NCBI RefSeq assembly: GCF_004000785.1
Contig: NZ_BILX01000054.1
Location: forward strand, 1 to 44,918
Length of the DNA: 44,918 bases
Reading direction: 5' to 3'
Source: Paenibacillus ehimensis NBRC 15659
Lineage (GTDB): Bacteria; Bacillota; Bacilli; Paenibacillales; NBRC-103111
In this document: positions 33,948-41,190 of the stretch, one piece after another
Layout: the number at the start of each line of letters is the position of its first letter
Numbering within the stretch: position 1 is the stretch's first letter
The notes under the pieces: model-generated
What the model saw: only the letters and a program-made list of their open reading frames with translations
Told to the model about the DNA's origin: nothing
Database searches by the model: none
Position numbers and translations under genes: made by a program

Positions 33948-33966
33948 ACGCTCATGATAGTTTTTT
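33934..33966 (+). terminator. Intrinsic terminator overlapping the stop codon of the fusion gene
   Basis: AAAAACTATCATGA (33934-33947) pairs perfectly over 14 bp with TCATGATAGTTTTT (33952-33965), loop ACGC, followed by more T. The stem contains the TGA stop. Confidence 0.9.
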
Positions 33967-34080
33967 ATTTGAACCAAAACTTGACACCTGCAGAACGTGT
34001 GGTGAATGATAGATAAAGAATTGATTCCAACACCCGGAGGGCTGCAAATCCCCCGACGCGAACGATAGGGAGTGGAATTC

Positions 34081-34242
34081 ATGAAGCATTCCAAGCTTTA
34101 TCACTCCAGGATTGTGCAACAGCAAAATAATACGTTTGTGGTGGAAGGAGCCGTTTATGTGCCGTTGGCGTCTGTAGAGCACACCGAGTTTTTTGGCTGG
34201 GGGCTGGCGGTCAGAACGGGGCTGCGCGGAAGTCCAAAGTAA
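34081..34242 (+). CDS. Small protein of unknown function (53 aa)
   Basis: This short gene begins at ATG 34081 with AGGGAGTGG about 8 bp upstream. It encodes a 53 aa protein starting MKHSKLYHSRIVQQQNNTF and running through VVEGAVYVPLASVEHTEFFGWGLAVR to a stop. The composition looks natural (mixed beta-like, two aromatic-rich turns). I do not recognise a family. TTGACA at 33981-33986 may be its -35, with AATGAT (34005-34010) as a weak -10. A long perfect-stem terminator follows 27 bp after the stop, supporting a stand-alone small gene. Confidence 0.6.
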   Translation: MKHSKLYHSRIVQQQNNTFVVEGAVYVPLASVEHTEFFGWGLAVRTGLRGSPK

Positions 34243-34268
34243 GGCACGGACCTTTAAACGTTCAGCCG

Positions 34269-34321
34269 GGAAAGGCGCCAAATGCTGTCGCGTTCACGAC
34301 TCCTTGGCGCCTTTCCTTATT
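34269..34321 (+). terminator. Long-stem terminator after the 53 aa gene
   Basis: GGAAAGGCGCCAA (34269-34281) pairs perfectly over 13 bp with TTGGCGCCTTTCC (34304-34316) around a 22 nt loop, followed by TTATTT. Confidence 0.75.
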
Positions 34322-34351
34322 TAATCGTCGCCCCTACGACCAAAATGCGGA

Positions 34352-34855
34352 TTACTGCCAGTTTTTCACTTTGAATGTTTCGAATTTGGACGGTACGGCA
34401 ACGTTCACGACCACTTTTCCGCCGCCGCCGTTAACGGCGCTGACATATTTGCCGTTGCTTAAAGCTTTGGCCTGAATCGCTTTTTCTTGAGGCGTGTTGA
34501 CAACATAAGTGATGGCCACTTTCTGAGCCGTGCCGATCGAAGCGGCGTTTGCCACTACGGTGCCGTCGGCATTGAAGGAAACAAACTTGCCGTTGGTCCG
34601 GGATTTTAAGGCGAAATACTGCGCGTCCACCGGAATCAGATCAAATTTGCCCGCTTGGTCCGCCGAGCTGGCGTTGGCCGTTACGCTGCCGTCCCCATTC
34701 ACTTTAATCCACGATCCATTGGCCGACTGAAAGCTGACGACAGGCGCCGCAGCCGCTTGATCGGCGGACGGGGCCGCGCTTGCGGCAAGCGAGAAGGATA
34801 ACGCCATTACGATAGCGAACAGGAAAAGCGGAGCTTTTTTCAATAACATTTTCAT
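34352..34855 (-). CDS. Secreted beta-trefoil (fascin-like) repeat protein
   Basis: This 167 aa exported protein has a signal peptide at about 1-28 (MKMLLKK, hydrophobic core, cut near ASA-AP). The mature part is three related units of about 42 residues, each with a hydrophobic strand followed by G-K-Y/F-V and an N-A-D-G-like turn: GSWIKVNGDGSVTANAS, GKFVSFNADGTVVANAA, GKYVSAVNGGGGKVVVN. Three such units are what a fascin/actin-crosslinking-like beta-trefoil needs. Similar modules in Firmicutes bind carbohydrates, so a cell-wall or extracellular glycan ligand is possible. AAAGGAG lies upstream of the ATG; a short ORF precedes it. Confidence 0.8.
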   Translation of the reverse strand: MKMLLKKAPLFLFAIVMALSFSLAASAAPSADQAAAAPVVSFQSANGSWIKVNGDGSVTANASSADQAGKFDLIPVDAQYFALKSRTNGKFVSFNADGTVVANAASIGTAQKVAITYVVNTPQEKAIQAKALSNGKYVSAVNGGGGKVVVNVAVPSKFETFKVKNWQ

Positions 34856-34917
34856 ATGATAACTCTCCTTTTTATTCGTTTGATTTAGTCTTCGCGCTTC
34901 GTGCCGTGCTCTTGGAG

Positions 34918-34974
34918 TTAAGGGTAAAAACCCGTCGTCCTCAGACGATCCTTGCGCGGAACAATCCGTGCCAC
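34918..34974 (-). CDS. Possible 18-residue leader ORF upstream of the beta-trefoil gene
   Basis: A GTG at 34974 follows a perfect AAGGAGGTGA ribosome binding site and opens an 18-codon ORF (MARIVPRKDRLRTTGFYP) ending in TAA. It is highly basic. A small GGGT-AAAA-ACCC hairpin lies at its end. It sits on the same transcript about 60 bp upstream of the secreted protein. It may be a regulatory leader peptide or a true microprotein; an alternative ATG (12 codons) overlaps it. Confidence 0.4.
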   Translation of the reverse strand: MARIVPRKDRLRTTGFYP

Positions 34975-35047
34975 CTCATTCACCTCCTTTTGATGTAAAT
35001 TATTACAATATATGTTACTAAATCCAATGGTTAGAACTGTCAAAATG

Positions 35048-35099
35048 AAAAAGATTGCCAACCATCTGGCACGAAAGGCCGGAGAGCGGCAATCTTTTT
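35048..35099 (-). terminator. Terminator after the frameshifted membrane gene
   Basis: AAAAAGATTGCC (35048-35059) pairs with GGCAATCTTTTT (35088-35099) around a 28 nt loop. Minus-strand exit is into CTTTTTCATTTT. It serves the minus-strand gene that ends at 35137. Confidence 0.7.
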
Positions 35100-35136
35100 A
35101 TACGAGACGGGAGCGGATTTCCGAGAAGGCGGCTTT

Positions 35137-35620
35137 TCAGAGCAGCATGCGGATGCCCGCTATGACCATACACAAGCCCCCGTATACGACAATCCCTTTC
35201 AGAAAAGCAAAAAAATGAAACCGGTAATTTTTATAATCCTTCATTCCTTTTGTTCCCGGAATAACTAAAAAATCCGGTGTGATGAAGCAAAAAAATAAGC
35301 CAATCGACAACGATCAGATCCACCAAGCTGACGATGGCAAACACGAGAAACGGATGCAAAAAAGCATGGATAAAGGCGATCTCACCGTAGTGCAGCGTGG
35401 AAATAAACGGAGCGATAAGGAGAACCGCTGCAAACGGTATCCCGATCGCCCTGGTCAGCTTCGTTTCCTTCGACGATTTCGGGGGGACGGAAAGCCGAAT
35501 GCTTTGGGGATAATCGTTTAACAGCAGCCGAGGGTTGTAAGCCAACATCCCCAGAACACCGAAGCAAAAAAATGCGGACAGCAGCATGCCTTCGATGAAA
35601 ATTTGCGAAAAATTCAGCAT
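35137..35620 (-). pseudogene. Frameshifted small membrane protein gene
   Basis: The gene starts at 35620 (MLNFSQIFIEGM, GGAGGT 8 bp upstream) and reads as a four-helix membrane protein: about 8-28, 58-80, 85-105, then VDWLIF. The frame then ends early at 35231. Skipping one base in the seven-T run (plus-strand A 35289-35295) restores a natural continuation, CFITPDFLVIPGTKGMKDYK, then FHFFAFLKGIVVYGGLCMVIAGIRMLL, ending at 35137. One extra T is therefore the likely lesion, by mutation or sequencing error; programmed slippage is possible. The family is unnamed to me, and the intact protein would be about 160 aa. Confidence 0.78.
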
Positions 35621-35811
35621 AAGCGCCTACCTCCACAAGGATGGGTAACATGCAAAATTGAGGTTCGTGCCACGAGTATCAAGCCGTCGCCTGTAGCCAT
35701 CGTATTATTTCGGGCAGCCGATTATTCCTGCGGAATGGGTTCACGACACCCAAGGGAAGAAATACAAAAAAAGTTTCCCTGTGTAAAAATAATTGGTTAT
35801 GTACAAAAATG

Positions 35812-35851
35812 TTCCAATCGTGTAAACTTGGGGTGTACCCAACCATTGGAA
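35812..35851 (+). promoter_or_regulatory. Nested inverted repeats in the sodA leader
   Basis: TTCCAAT (35812-35818) pairs with ATTGGAA (35845-35851), enclosing TTGGG (35828-35832) and CCCAA (35838-35842). The element lies 30 bp before the sodA start and could be an operator or mRNA structure. No clean -35/-10 was found. Confidence 0.4.
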
Positions 35852-35880
35852 AAAAAAGATCATCGAAAGGAGATTGTCGA

Positions 35881-36495
35881 ATGGAACAATTTACTTTGCC
35901 GGAGCTGCCTTACGGATATGACGAGCTGGAGCCTTATCTGGATGCCAGAACGATGGAAATTCATCACAGCAAGCATCATGCAACCTATGTAGCGAATTTA
36001 AACAAAGCGCTGGAGAGCTATCCGCAGTTTAAGAATGCGACCGTTGAGGAGCTGATCAGCAATTTGAACGATGTGCCGGAGGATATTCGGATGGCCGTCC
36101 GGAACCACGGGGGCGGGCATTACGGTCATAGCCTGTATTGGTCCATTATGAGTCCTAACGGGGGCGGAGCTCCTTACGGAGATATTGCGAAGGGGATCGA
36201 AAAACATTTCGGCAGCTTCGAGCAGATGAAGGACGAATTGACGAAGGCGGCAATCAGCCGTTTCGGATCGGGCTGGGGATGGCTTGTTGTCGACGGAGAC
36301 AAGCTGGAAGTGACCAGTACGCCGAACCAGGATACACCTTTCATGGAGAAGAAAACGCCGATTTTGGTCGTTGACGTGTGGGAGCATGCTTATTATTTGC
36401 AGTATCAGAACAAAAGACCGGACTTCGTGTCTTCCTGGTGGAACGTCGTCAACTGGGAAGAGGTCAACCGCCGATACAACGAGGCGATCCGTTAA
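35881..36495 (+). CDS. sodA: Superoxide dismutase, Mn/Fe type
   Basis: This 204 aa protein is a full-length Mn/Fe superoxide dismutase. The four metal ligands are H28 (MEIHHSKHH), H83 (GHSLYW), D165 and H169 ([20 protein letters not shown], where DVWEH is the signature). [23 protein letters not shown] and [10 protein letters not shown] are also typical. The pattern resembles MnSODs of Bacillus, although metal choice cannot be settled from sequence. It detoxifies superoxide in the cytoplasm. The ATG at 35881 has AAAGGAG 8 bp upstream; a longer open frame starting at 35809 is not used. Confidence 0.95.
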   Translation: MEQFTLPELPYGYDELEPYLDARTMEIHHSKHHATYVANLNKALESYPQFKNATVEELISNLNDVPEDIRMAVRNHGGGHYGHSLYWSIMSPNGGGAPYGDIAKGIEKHFGSFEQMKDELTKAAISRFGSGWGWLVVDGDKLEVTSTPNQDTPFMEKKTPILVVDVWEHAYYLQYQNKRPDFVSSWWNVVNWEEVNRRYNEAIR

Positions 36496-36559
36496 TTGCG
36501 GTCTTGGTCGAAACGGACTAGCCGCTTCCGCCGATTTGCGCAGACAGGAGGTCCGCACA

Positions 36560-37174
36560 GTGAAGCTTCAAGTAAATTCGAAGGATCTGGGGGGCATTTA
36601 CGAGGCTTTAACCGGCCTCAGCCGGCTGTCATGCGAACAGGGGCTATCCCGGCAAACGTATTCGGTGCCCGCAGCGAGAGGCACGGTTCATTTAAACCGG
36701 ATTCGCCTAAGAGAAGGCATGGAGATCAATTGGTTTGGATGCGAGCTTTCGAGAGCCTGTCACTCTGGACGTCGGAGTCGATTATCCGCACTTGGAAATC
36801 GCTTATACGCTGTCCGGCCAAGGCTGCTGGGAAACCGAAGGTAACGCCCGAAGCTACAGCTTATCCCCGGGCCTCTCTACGCTCGTTTACATCCAGGATA
36901 AGAAGCTGCACACGGAGCTTATGCCCAAAGACGATTTCCTGCATACGGAGCTTCGCATCGATCCCTTAAGCTTGGCTTCAAAGAGCTGTTCGGCACGACG
37001 GTATTCGGCTATGTGCGCGCGCTGCGAATAAACGAAGCGCACAGCCTGCTGGAGCAGGGAAAGGTCAATGTCAGCGAAGCGGCCGGGATGGTCGGCTATC
37101 ATAATGTAAGCCATTTCTCCCTGTTGTTCCGCAAAACGTTCGGCTGCATCCCGAGCGAAGTGTGCAAATCTTAA
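36560..37174 (+). pseudogene. AraC-family regulator, frameshifted and internally deleted
   Basis: A GTG at 36560 after AGGAGG opens an N-terminal sensor domain (MKLQVNSKDLGGIYEALTG). The frame changes near 36750: the sequence resumes in another frame as DVGVDYPHLEIAYTLSGQGC and runs to about 36970. The linker and first HTH helix are then missing. A third segment (from about 36975, LGFKELFGTTVFGYVRAL, NVSEAAGMVGYHNVSHFSLLF, RKTFGCIPSEV) is the C-terminal AraC half, ending at 37174. One shift and one deletion make it non-functional as written. A terminator follows. Confidence 0.8.
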
Positions 37175-37194
37175 AACGATGCAAGCGTAGCATT

Positions 37195-37230
37195 GCAGCC
37201 CGCCTCTATGGAGGATAGGCTGCTTTTTAT
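37195..37230 (+). terminator. Intrinsic terminator after the AraC pseudogene
   Basis: GCAGCC (37195-37200) pairs with GGCTGC (37218-37223), with an inner CCTC/GAGG stem. TTTTT follows. Confidence 0.75.
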
Positions 37231-37279
37231 TTTTGGTGCCGCCTGCGGCTCAAAATTGTGAGTATTAACACACTTATGG

Positions 37280-37304
37280 AAAAATTACTAAAAATATCTA
37301 AAAA
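37280..37304 (+). promoter_or_regulatory. Phased A-tracts (curved DNA) upstream of the spike/Rhs locus
   Basis: Three A5 tracts begin at 37280, 37290 and 37300, exactly 10 bp apart, each followed by T. Helically phased A-tracts bend DNA and can act like an UP element. A -10-like TACAAT lies near 37328, about 85 bp before the first gene. Confidence 0.6.
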
Positions 37305-37412
37305 TCTCAATCGCTTTGTCCGATATACAATGAAAAGTGTAATCTGGAATGAATTTGCAGAAAATCAAAGATTCCGCGGATCATGGAGACGGAACGGAAG
37401 GCAGGATGAACG

Positions 37413-38045
37413 ATGGAGCATATGGACGAGCAGTGGCTGGAGCTGATAAGCAAGCAGGAGCAGGAAGAACGCCAGAAGGCGCTGAAGTCGGCATTGACGG
37501 CAGAGAATGTCAGCCGGGCGGTTCAAGCGGGCGAGCTTGTGCTGGGCGACGAGACGATCAAGTTTTCCCGAATGGAAGTGGTGCCCGGACAAGTGTTCAT
37601 GTTTGTACCGGATTCCTTCGAGCCGATGCCGGAGGATTACGCCAGGATCAAATATCCGGCCGACCGTCGGCCGAAGCTGATCTATACCGACTCGACGCTG
37701 GAGATTAACCTGACTGTCAATCCGACACCTAACCGGATGGTAAACGACGAAATGGAAACGTTCGTCAAGGATCTCAGCTTCATGATCCGGCGGATGCAGC
37801 CGAATGCCAAATGGCACGGCGAAGGCGTCCGCGAGGTCGGCGGCCGCAAGATGGGCTTTTACGAATTTTCCGTGCCGGTGCTGGACGGGGTCATGTATAA
37901 CGGCATCTTTTTCATTGAGCTGGATGGAAAAGGCGTCTTTTTTGGCTTGAACTGCATGGAGAAATATATGGAGCAGTGGCGCCCGATCGCTCACGGCATC
38001 ATGGACGCCCTGCAAATCAATCCGAAGCGGGAAGGAGAGGAATAA
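37413..38045 (+). CDS. DcrB/DUF1795-like protein, candidate Rhs-effector chaperone
   Basis: This 210 aa soluble protein has an alpha-helical N-terminus (about 1-40, rich in Glu/Gln/Lys) then an alpha/beta domain. VFMFVPDSFEPMPEDYARIKYP, LEINLTVNPTPNRMVNDEMETFVKDLSFMIRRMQP, GVREVGGRKMGFYEFSVPVLDGVMYN and FFIELDGKGVFFGLNCMEKYMEQWRPIAHGIMDALQI are each characteristic segments (longest core stretches: LEINLTVNPTP; FFGLNCMEKYMEQW). This organisation resembles the Mog1/DcrB/DUF1795 fold, which in Proteobacteria includes EagR chaperones of type VI Rhs effectors. It precedes the VgrG-like gene by 3 bp and opens the Rhs locus. The chaperone role is inference. ATG at 37413 or 37422 are both possible starts. 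Confidence 0.75.
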   Translation: MEHMDEQWLELISKQEQEERQKALKSALTAENVSRAVQAGELVLGDETIKFSRMEVVPGQVFMFVPDSFEPMPEDYARIKYPADRRPKLIYTDSTLEINLTVNPTPNRMVNDEMETFVKDLSFMIRRMQPNAKWHGEGVREVGGRKMGFYEFSVPVLDGVMYNGIFFIELDGKGVFFGLNCMEKYMEQWRPIAHGIMDALQINPKREGEE

Positions 38046-38048
38046 AGG

Positions 38049-39485
38049 GTGGCAGAACGGTCTTATGCGACTTATCAGGATCTGGAAGTTACGCCTTTTA
38101 CGTTCGAATCGATCCAAGAGCTGGCGATCGTCAAGCAAATCAACGAGCATGCCACGCTTCGCTTGACGGGCATCGTCCCGGAAGAGCTGAAAGCCAGCTA
38201 CATGGAAATGAGCCATGCCCGGATGAATATCGCCGTTACCCAAAAGACCGAGCAGGGCGGGAAAATCCACCTGTTTCAGGGCATGATTATGAGCATGCAA
38301 ATCCATCAGGTGCGGGACGTTTACCAGCTGGAGCTGGAAGCCGTGTCGCTGTCGTATCAGTTCGATGTGACGCGGAAGGACCGCACGTTTCAGGACGCCG
38401 GAATGGCCTATTCGCAGCTGGTGGACCAGGTTGTACAGGACTATGACGGCGCGGACGTGATGGATGCAGCCTCGAACGGCGCTGCGATCGGCCGTGTTGT
38501 ACTGCAGTACCGGGAGACGGACTGGGAACTGCTGAAACGGCTAGCCTCCCACTTCCACACCGGGCTGGTGCCTGCCGTCGCCTTCGATACCCCCAGAGTC
38601 CACTTCGGCGTTCCGGACCTTGGCTTTAAAGGGGAAGTGAACGCTTATCATTATCGCGTGCACAAACGGATGGAGCTGTATCAGGAGTCGGTGCGGGGGC
38701 TTGTGCCGGAGTTAAGCGAGAGCGATTGCATCTTTTATGAAGTGGAAACCGATCAAGTGTTCGAGATTGGGATGGAAGTGACGTTTGATCGCCAGCGGCT
38801 CGTCGTCTATGAGGTTCGGGTAAGCATGCTTGACGGGCTTCTGAAATATACGTACCTTCTGGCGACGCGTCAGGGCTTGAGCCGGCGGAAGCAGTACAAC
38901 ATGGCCATTGTCGGGGCGTCGCTGCAAGGGAAAGTGATTGCGGTGACCAAAGACAAAATCAAAGCGCATTTGAACATCGATCCGGCGCAGGACGCGGGCA
39001 AAGCGTTCTGGTTTCCTTATTCGACGATCTATGCTTCGGAAGACAATGCCGGCTGGTACTGCATGCCCGAGAACGGAGACGATGTGCGAATTTATTTTCC
39101 GACGCACAAGGAGGAGGACGCGATTGCGGTCAGCTCCGTGCCGAAGCCGAAGTCCGAAGCCGGAGCAGCAGGCGGCAGCGGAAGCGATCCGATGGAAGAC
39201 CCGAGCATCAAAACGATCAAGACCAAAAACGGCAAAATGATCGTGCTGGCCCCCGACCACATTCTCATCACGGGCGACGGCGTGTCGATCACGCTTAGCG
39301 ATGCAGACGGCATCTCGATTGTCAGCAGCAAAAACGTGACGCTAAAAGCGGCCGAGGAAGTGACGATGACCTCGAAAAAAATAACGATTTCCGCCCAGGA
39401 AAAAATCGAGTTAACCTGCAAGGCCAGCTCCGTCGTGCTGGAGGACCGCGTCGATGTGAAAGGCACTCAGGTTCATAACAACTAA
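38049..39485 (+). CDS. VgrG-like spike protein (gpD/late-control family)
   Basis: This 478 aa protein has a gp27/VgrG-like N-terminal part. TFQDAGMAYSQLVDQVVQDY is followed by GRVVLQYRETDWELLKRLASHFHTGLVP (about 140-180), a hallmark of late-control/VgrG proteins. An OB-fold-like segment ends with KAFWFPYSTIYASEDNAGWYCMPENGDDVRIYFP (about 315-350). A beta-prism-like C-terminus of repeated short strands follows (KNVTLKAAEEVTMTSKKITISAQEKIELTCK). It is a trimeric spike candidate and is related to the N-terminal third of the giant fusion at 41780. GTG start with AGAGGAATAAAGG upstream. It is in an operon with the chaperone-like gene. Confidence 0.88.
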   Translation: MAERSYATYQDLEVTPFTFESIQELAIVKQINEHATLRLTGIVPEELKASYMEMSHARMNIAVTQKTEQGGKIHLFQGMIMSMQIHQVRDVYQLELEAVSLSYQFDVTRKDRTFQDAGMAYSQLVDQVVQDYDGADVMDAASNGAAIGRVVLQYRETDWELLKRLASHFHTGLVPAVAFDTPRVHFGVPDLGFKGEVNAYHYRVHKRMELYQESVRGLVPELSESDCIFYEVETDQVFEIGMEVTFDRQRLVVYEVRVSMLDGLLKYTYLLATRQGLSRRKQYNMAIVGASLQGKVIAVTKDKIKAHLNIDPAQDAGKAFWFPYSTIYASEDNAGWYCMPENGDDVRIYFPTHKEEDAIAVSSVPKPKSEAGAAGGSGSDPMEDPSIKTIKTKNGKMIVLAPDHILITGDGVSITLSDADGISIVSSKNVTLKAAEEVTMTSKKITISAQEKIELTCKASSVVLEDRVDVKGTQVHNN

Positions 39486-39533
39486 CGAAGCGCACGCTTG
39501 CGCGAGCGGACAAACGCCGGGGAGGAGAAACCA

Positions 39534-40664
39534 TTGCAGCAGGAACCGTTAGAACGATGGCTGACGCAGGAGGTTGCGCCGCAGCGGGAGGCATTGATTG
39601 GACGCATGGGTGCGGAGGTCCGGGAGCAGGCCGAGGCGCGCATTCGGGAGTGGATCGAGCCGTTCCGCAAGCTCTGCCTCCGCATTCATGCGATGCAAGA
39701 GGCCGGTGACAAACGTCCCATCGCCTACATCCACGTCTCATATTTGCGCTCGTGGCTTGGACAAGGAAAGCTCATGTGCAGTCTGGAAGCATACGACGAT
39801 ACTTGGTATCTGGACCGGGCGGCTTGCATGGAGCTGCACGAGCTGCCTTGGCTGTATGATCATTTGGAAAGGTACCGGAAAAAAATAGACGAGGCGCGCA
39901 AAAGCTACGGCGCCGACATTTTGCCCTTGGAATGCGACCGCGTCTGGATGGAAGATGTCTCTATCGCCGGCCATTATGTCGTCAGCCTTGTCCGGGCGGC
40001 CGCTTCGCGCCTTGTGGAGCTGCCGGAGTTTCAGCGAATCGAGCGGGCCGCTACGTTCCGCATACGCGCGGGCGAGTACCTTGATCTGAGCGAGGACGTA
40101 TGGGTAGAAGTACGCGAGGAGAAGGATGCGGCAGCGATCCGCGCTTCGCTGGAGCGGCAGGACGGCACGCTTTTCCGCTATCAGGACTGGCGTAAGCTTG
40201 ATTTGAGCGGCGGCCGCTACGAAGGAGCCGATGTGGCTTACAGCCACCTGACCGGCTCGAATCTGACGGGAAGCCGCTTGAACAAAAGCGTCTGCTTAGG
40301 GGTTGATTTTAGCGGCAGCCGCATGCAGGACGTCGATCTGAGCCAAAGCGTGCTGTATGACGCCAACTTCAGCCATTGCGACCTGCAGGGGGCGAATTTT
40401 CAGGAAGCCGTCGGCGGCGAGCCGCTTATTCATGAAGGGCAGGTCATGGGCACCTTCGGCGTCAGCTTTGCCGGAGCGAATTTGCAGGGAGCCAACCTGA
40501 TGTTTGCGGACTTGGAGCGCGCGGACTTTCAAGGAGCCGATCTGCGTGGAGCCAAGATCATCCTGCAGGAGGCGGCCAAGTTTGCGCTGAGCGAGGAGCA
40601 GAAACGGCAGGTGCGCTGGATGGAAGAAGACGAAACGGGGCGGCTGGTGGAGGTTCGCAGCTAG
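39534..40664 (+). CDS. Pentapeptide-repeat protein with unknown N-terminal domain
   Basis: This 376 aa protein has an unrecognised helical N-terminal domain (about 1-220, with IRIHAMQEAGDKRPIAYIHVSYL-like and LPWLYDHLERYRKKIDEAR stretches). Pentapeptide repeats follow (about 225-365): LDLSGGRYEGADVAYSHLTGSNLTGSRL gives L-x-x-x-x periods such as ADVAY, SNLTG, ANFSH, CDLQG, ANFQE, then ANLQG, ANLMF, ADLER, ADFQG, ADLRG. A short non-repeat insertion (GEPLIHEGQ, near 310) interrupts the right-handed helix. The TTG at 39534 has GGGAGGAG 6 bp upstream. It lies between the spike and PAAR-like genes and may be a structural adaptor or immunity factor; this is not established. Confidence 0.8.
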   Translation: MQQEPLERWLTQEVAPQREALIGRMGAEVREQAEARIREWIEPFRKLCLRIHAMQEAGDKRPIAYIHVSYLRSWLGQGKLMCSLEAYDDTWYLDRAACMELHELPWLYDHLERYRKKIDEARKSYGADILPLECDRVWMEDVSIAGHYVVSLVRAAASRLVELPEFQRIERAATFRIRAGEYLDLSEDVWVEVREEKDAAAIRASLERQDGTLFRYQDWRKLDLSGGRYEGADVAYSHLTGSNLTGSRLNKSVCLGVDFSGSRMQDVDLSQSVLYDANFSHCDLQGANFQEAVGGEPLIHEGQVMGTFGVSFAGANLQGANLMFADLERADFQGADLRGAKIILQEAAKFALSEEQKRQVRWMEEDETGRLVEVRS

Positions 40665-40693
40665 ACCCGGGCGGGGGAGGAAAGAACGGGCAC

Positions 40694-41185
40694 ATGTACT
40701 ATTTTCGTTTGCAGCAGGACAAACGGTTCATCGACGGCTTGCGGCTAGAGCAAGTCAGCCGGGATATGGAGATGAAGGAGCGGAACATTGTTTTTGTGAA
40801 AGAGGACGGGGACAAGCCGGTTTACCTCGACTTCATCGACTATCCGCGGCTGCTCGTCTCGGACCGGCTGAAGGCGCTGCTTGAGAAGTACGACGACCGG
40901 CTGCGGTTTCAATCGGCTATCGTGACCGGACGCAGCACGCAGCGTCAAGACATCTATTGGTTTATGGAGCCGGGCGAGCTGGATTGTTTATCCGCGAGGA
41001 CGCAGGTGGATGCCGGCGGGACCTGCCGACGCTTGGTGCTGGCGGCCCCCAAAGTGCGGCGGGAGCGCATTTTTCGCGTGGTGGGCTTGCAGGAGGATAT
41101 GCTGATCGTCCGGCTGGATATCGCGGAAAGCTTGCTCAGACGGGCGTTTACGGGGCTTCATTTGACCCCGGTGGAGTTGGATTAG
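40694..41185 (+). CDS. DUF1629/Imm11-like protein, candidate immunity protein
   Basis: This 163 aa soluble protein ends with ERIFRVVGLQEDMLIVRLDIAESLLRRAFTGLHLTPVELD, cut here to the cores IFRVVGL, LIVRLDIAESLLRRA and GLHLTPV. This is the ending pattern of DUF1629/Imm11-type immunity proteins of polymorphic toxin systems (hydrophobic strand, then an amphipathic helix, then G-L-x-x-x-P-V). The N-terminal half (MYYFRLQQDKRFIDGLRLEQV) is beta-rich. It lies upstream of the PAAR-like gene, not immediately after a toxin, so cognate pairing is uncertain. GGGGGAGG is about 13 bp before the ATG, which is longer than usual. Confidence 0.55.
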   Translation: MYYFRLQQDKRFIDGLRLEQVSRDMEMKERNIVFVKEDGDKPVYLDFIDYPRLLVSDRLKALLEKYDDRLRFQSAIVTGRSTQRQDIYWFMEPGELDCLSARTQVDAGGTCRRLVLAAPKVRRERIFRVVGLQEDMLIVRLDIAESLLRRAFTGLHLTPVELD

Positions 41186-41190
41186 GAAAT

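Noticed and set aside
35012..35218. 68-codon plus-strand open frame
   Set aside because: It overlaps the terminator and the end of the frameshifted minus-strand gene, and the composition is not protein-like.
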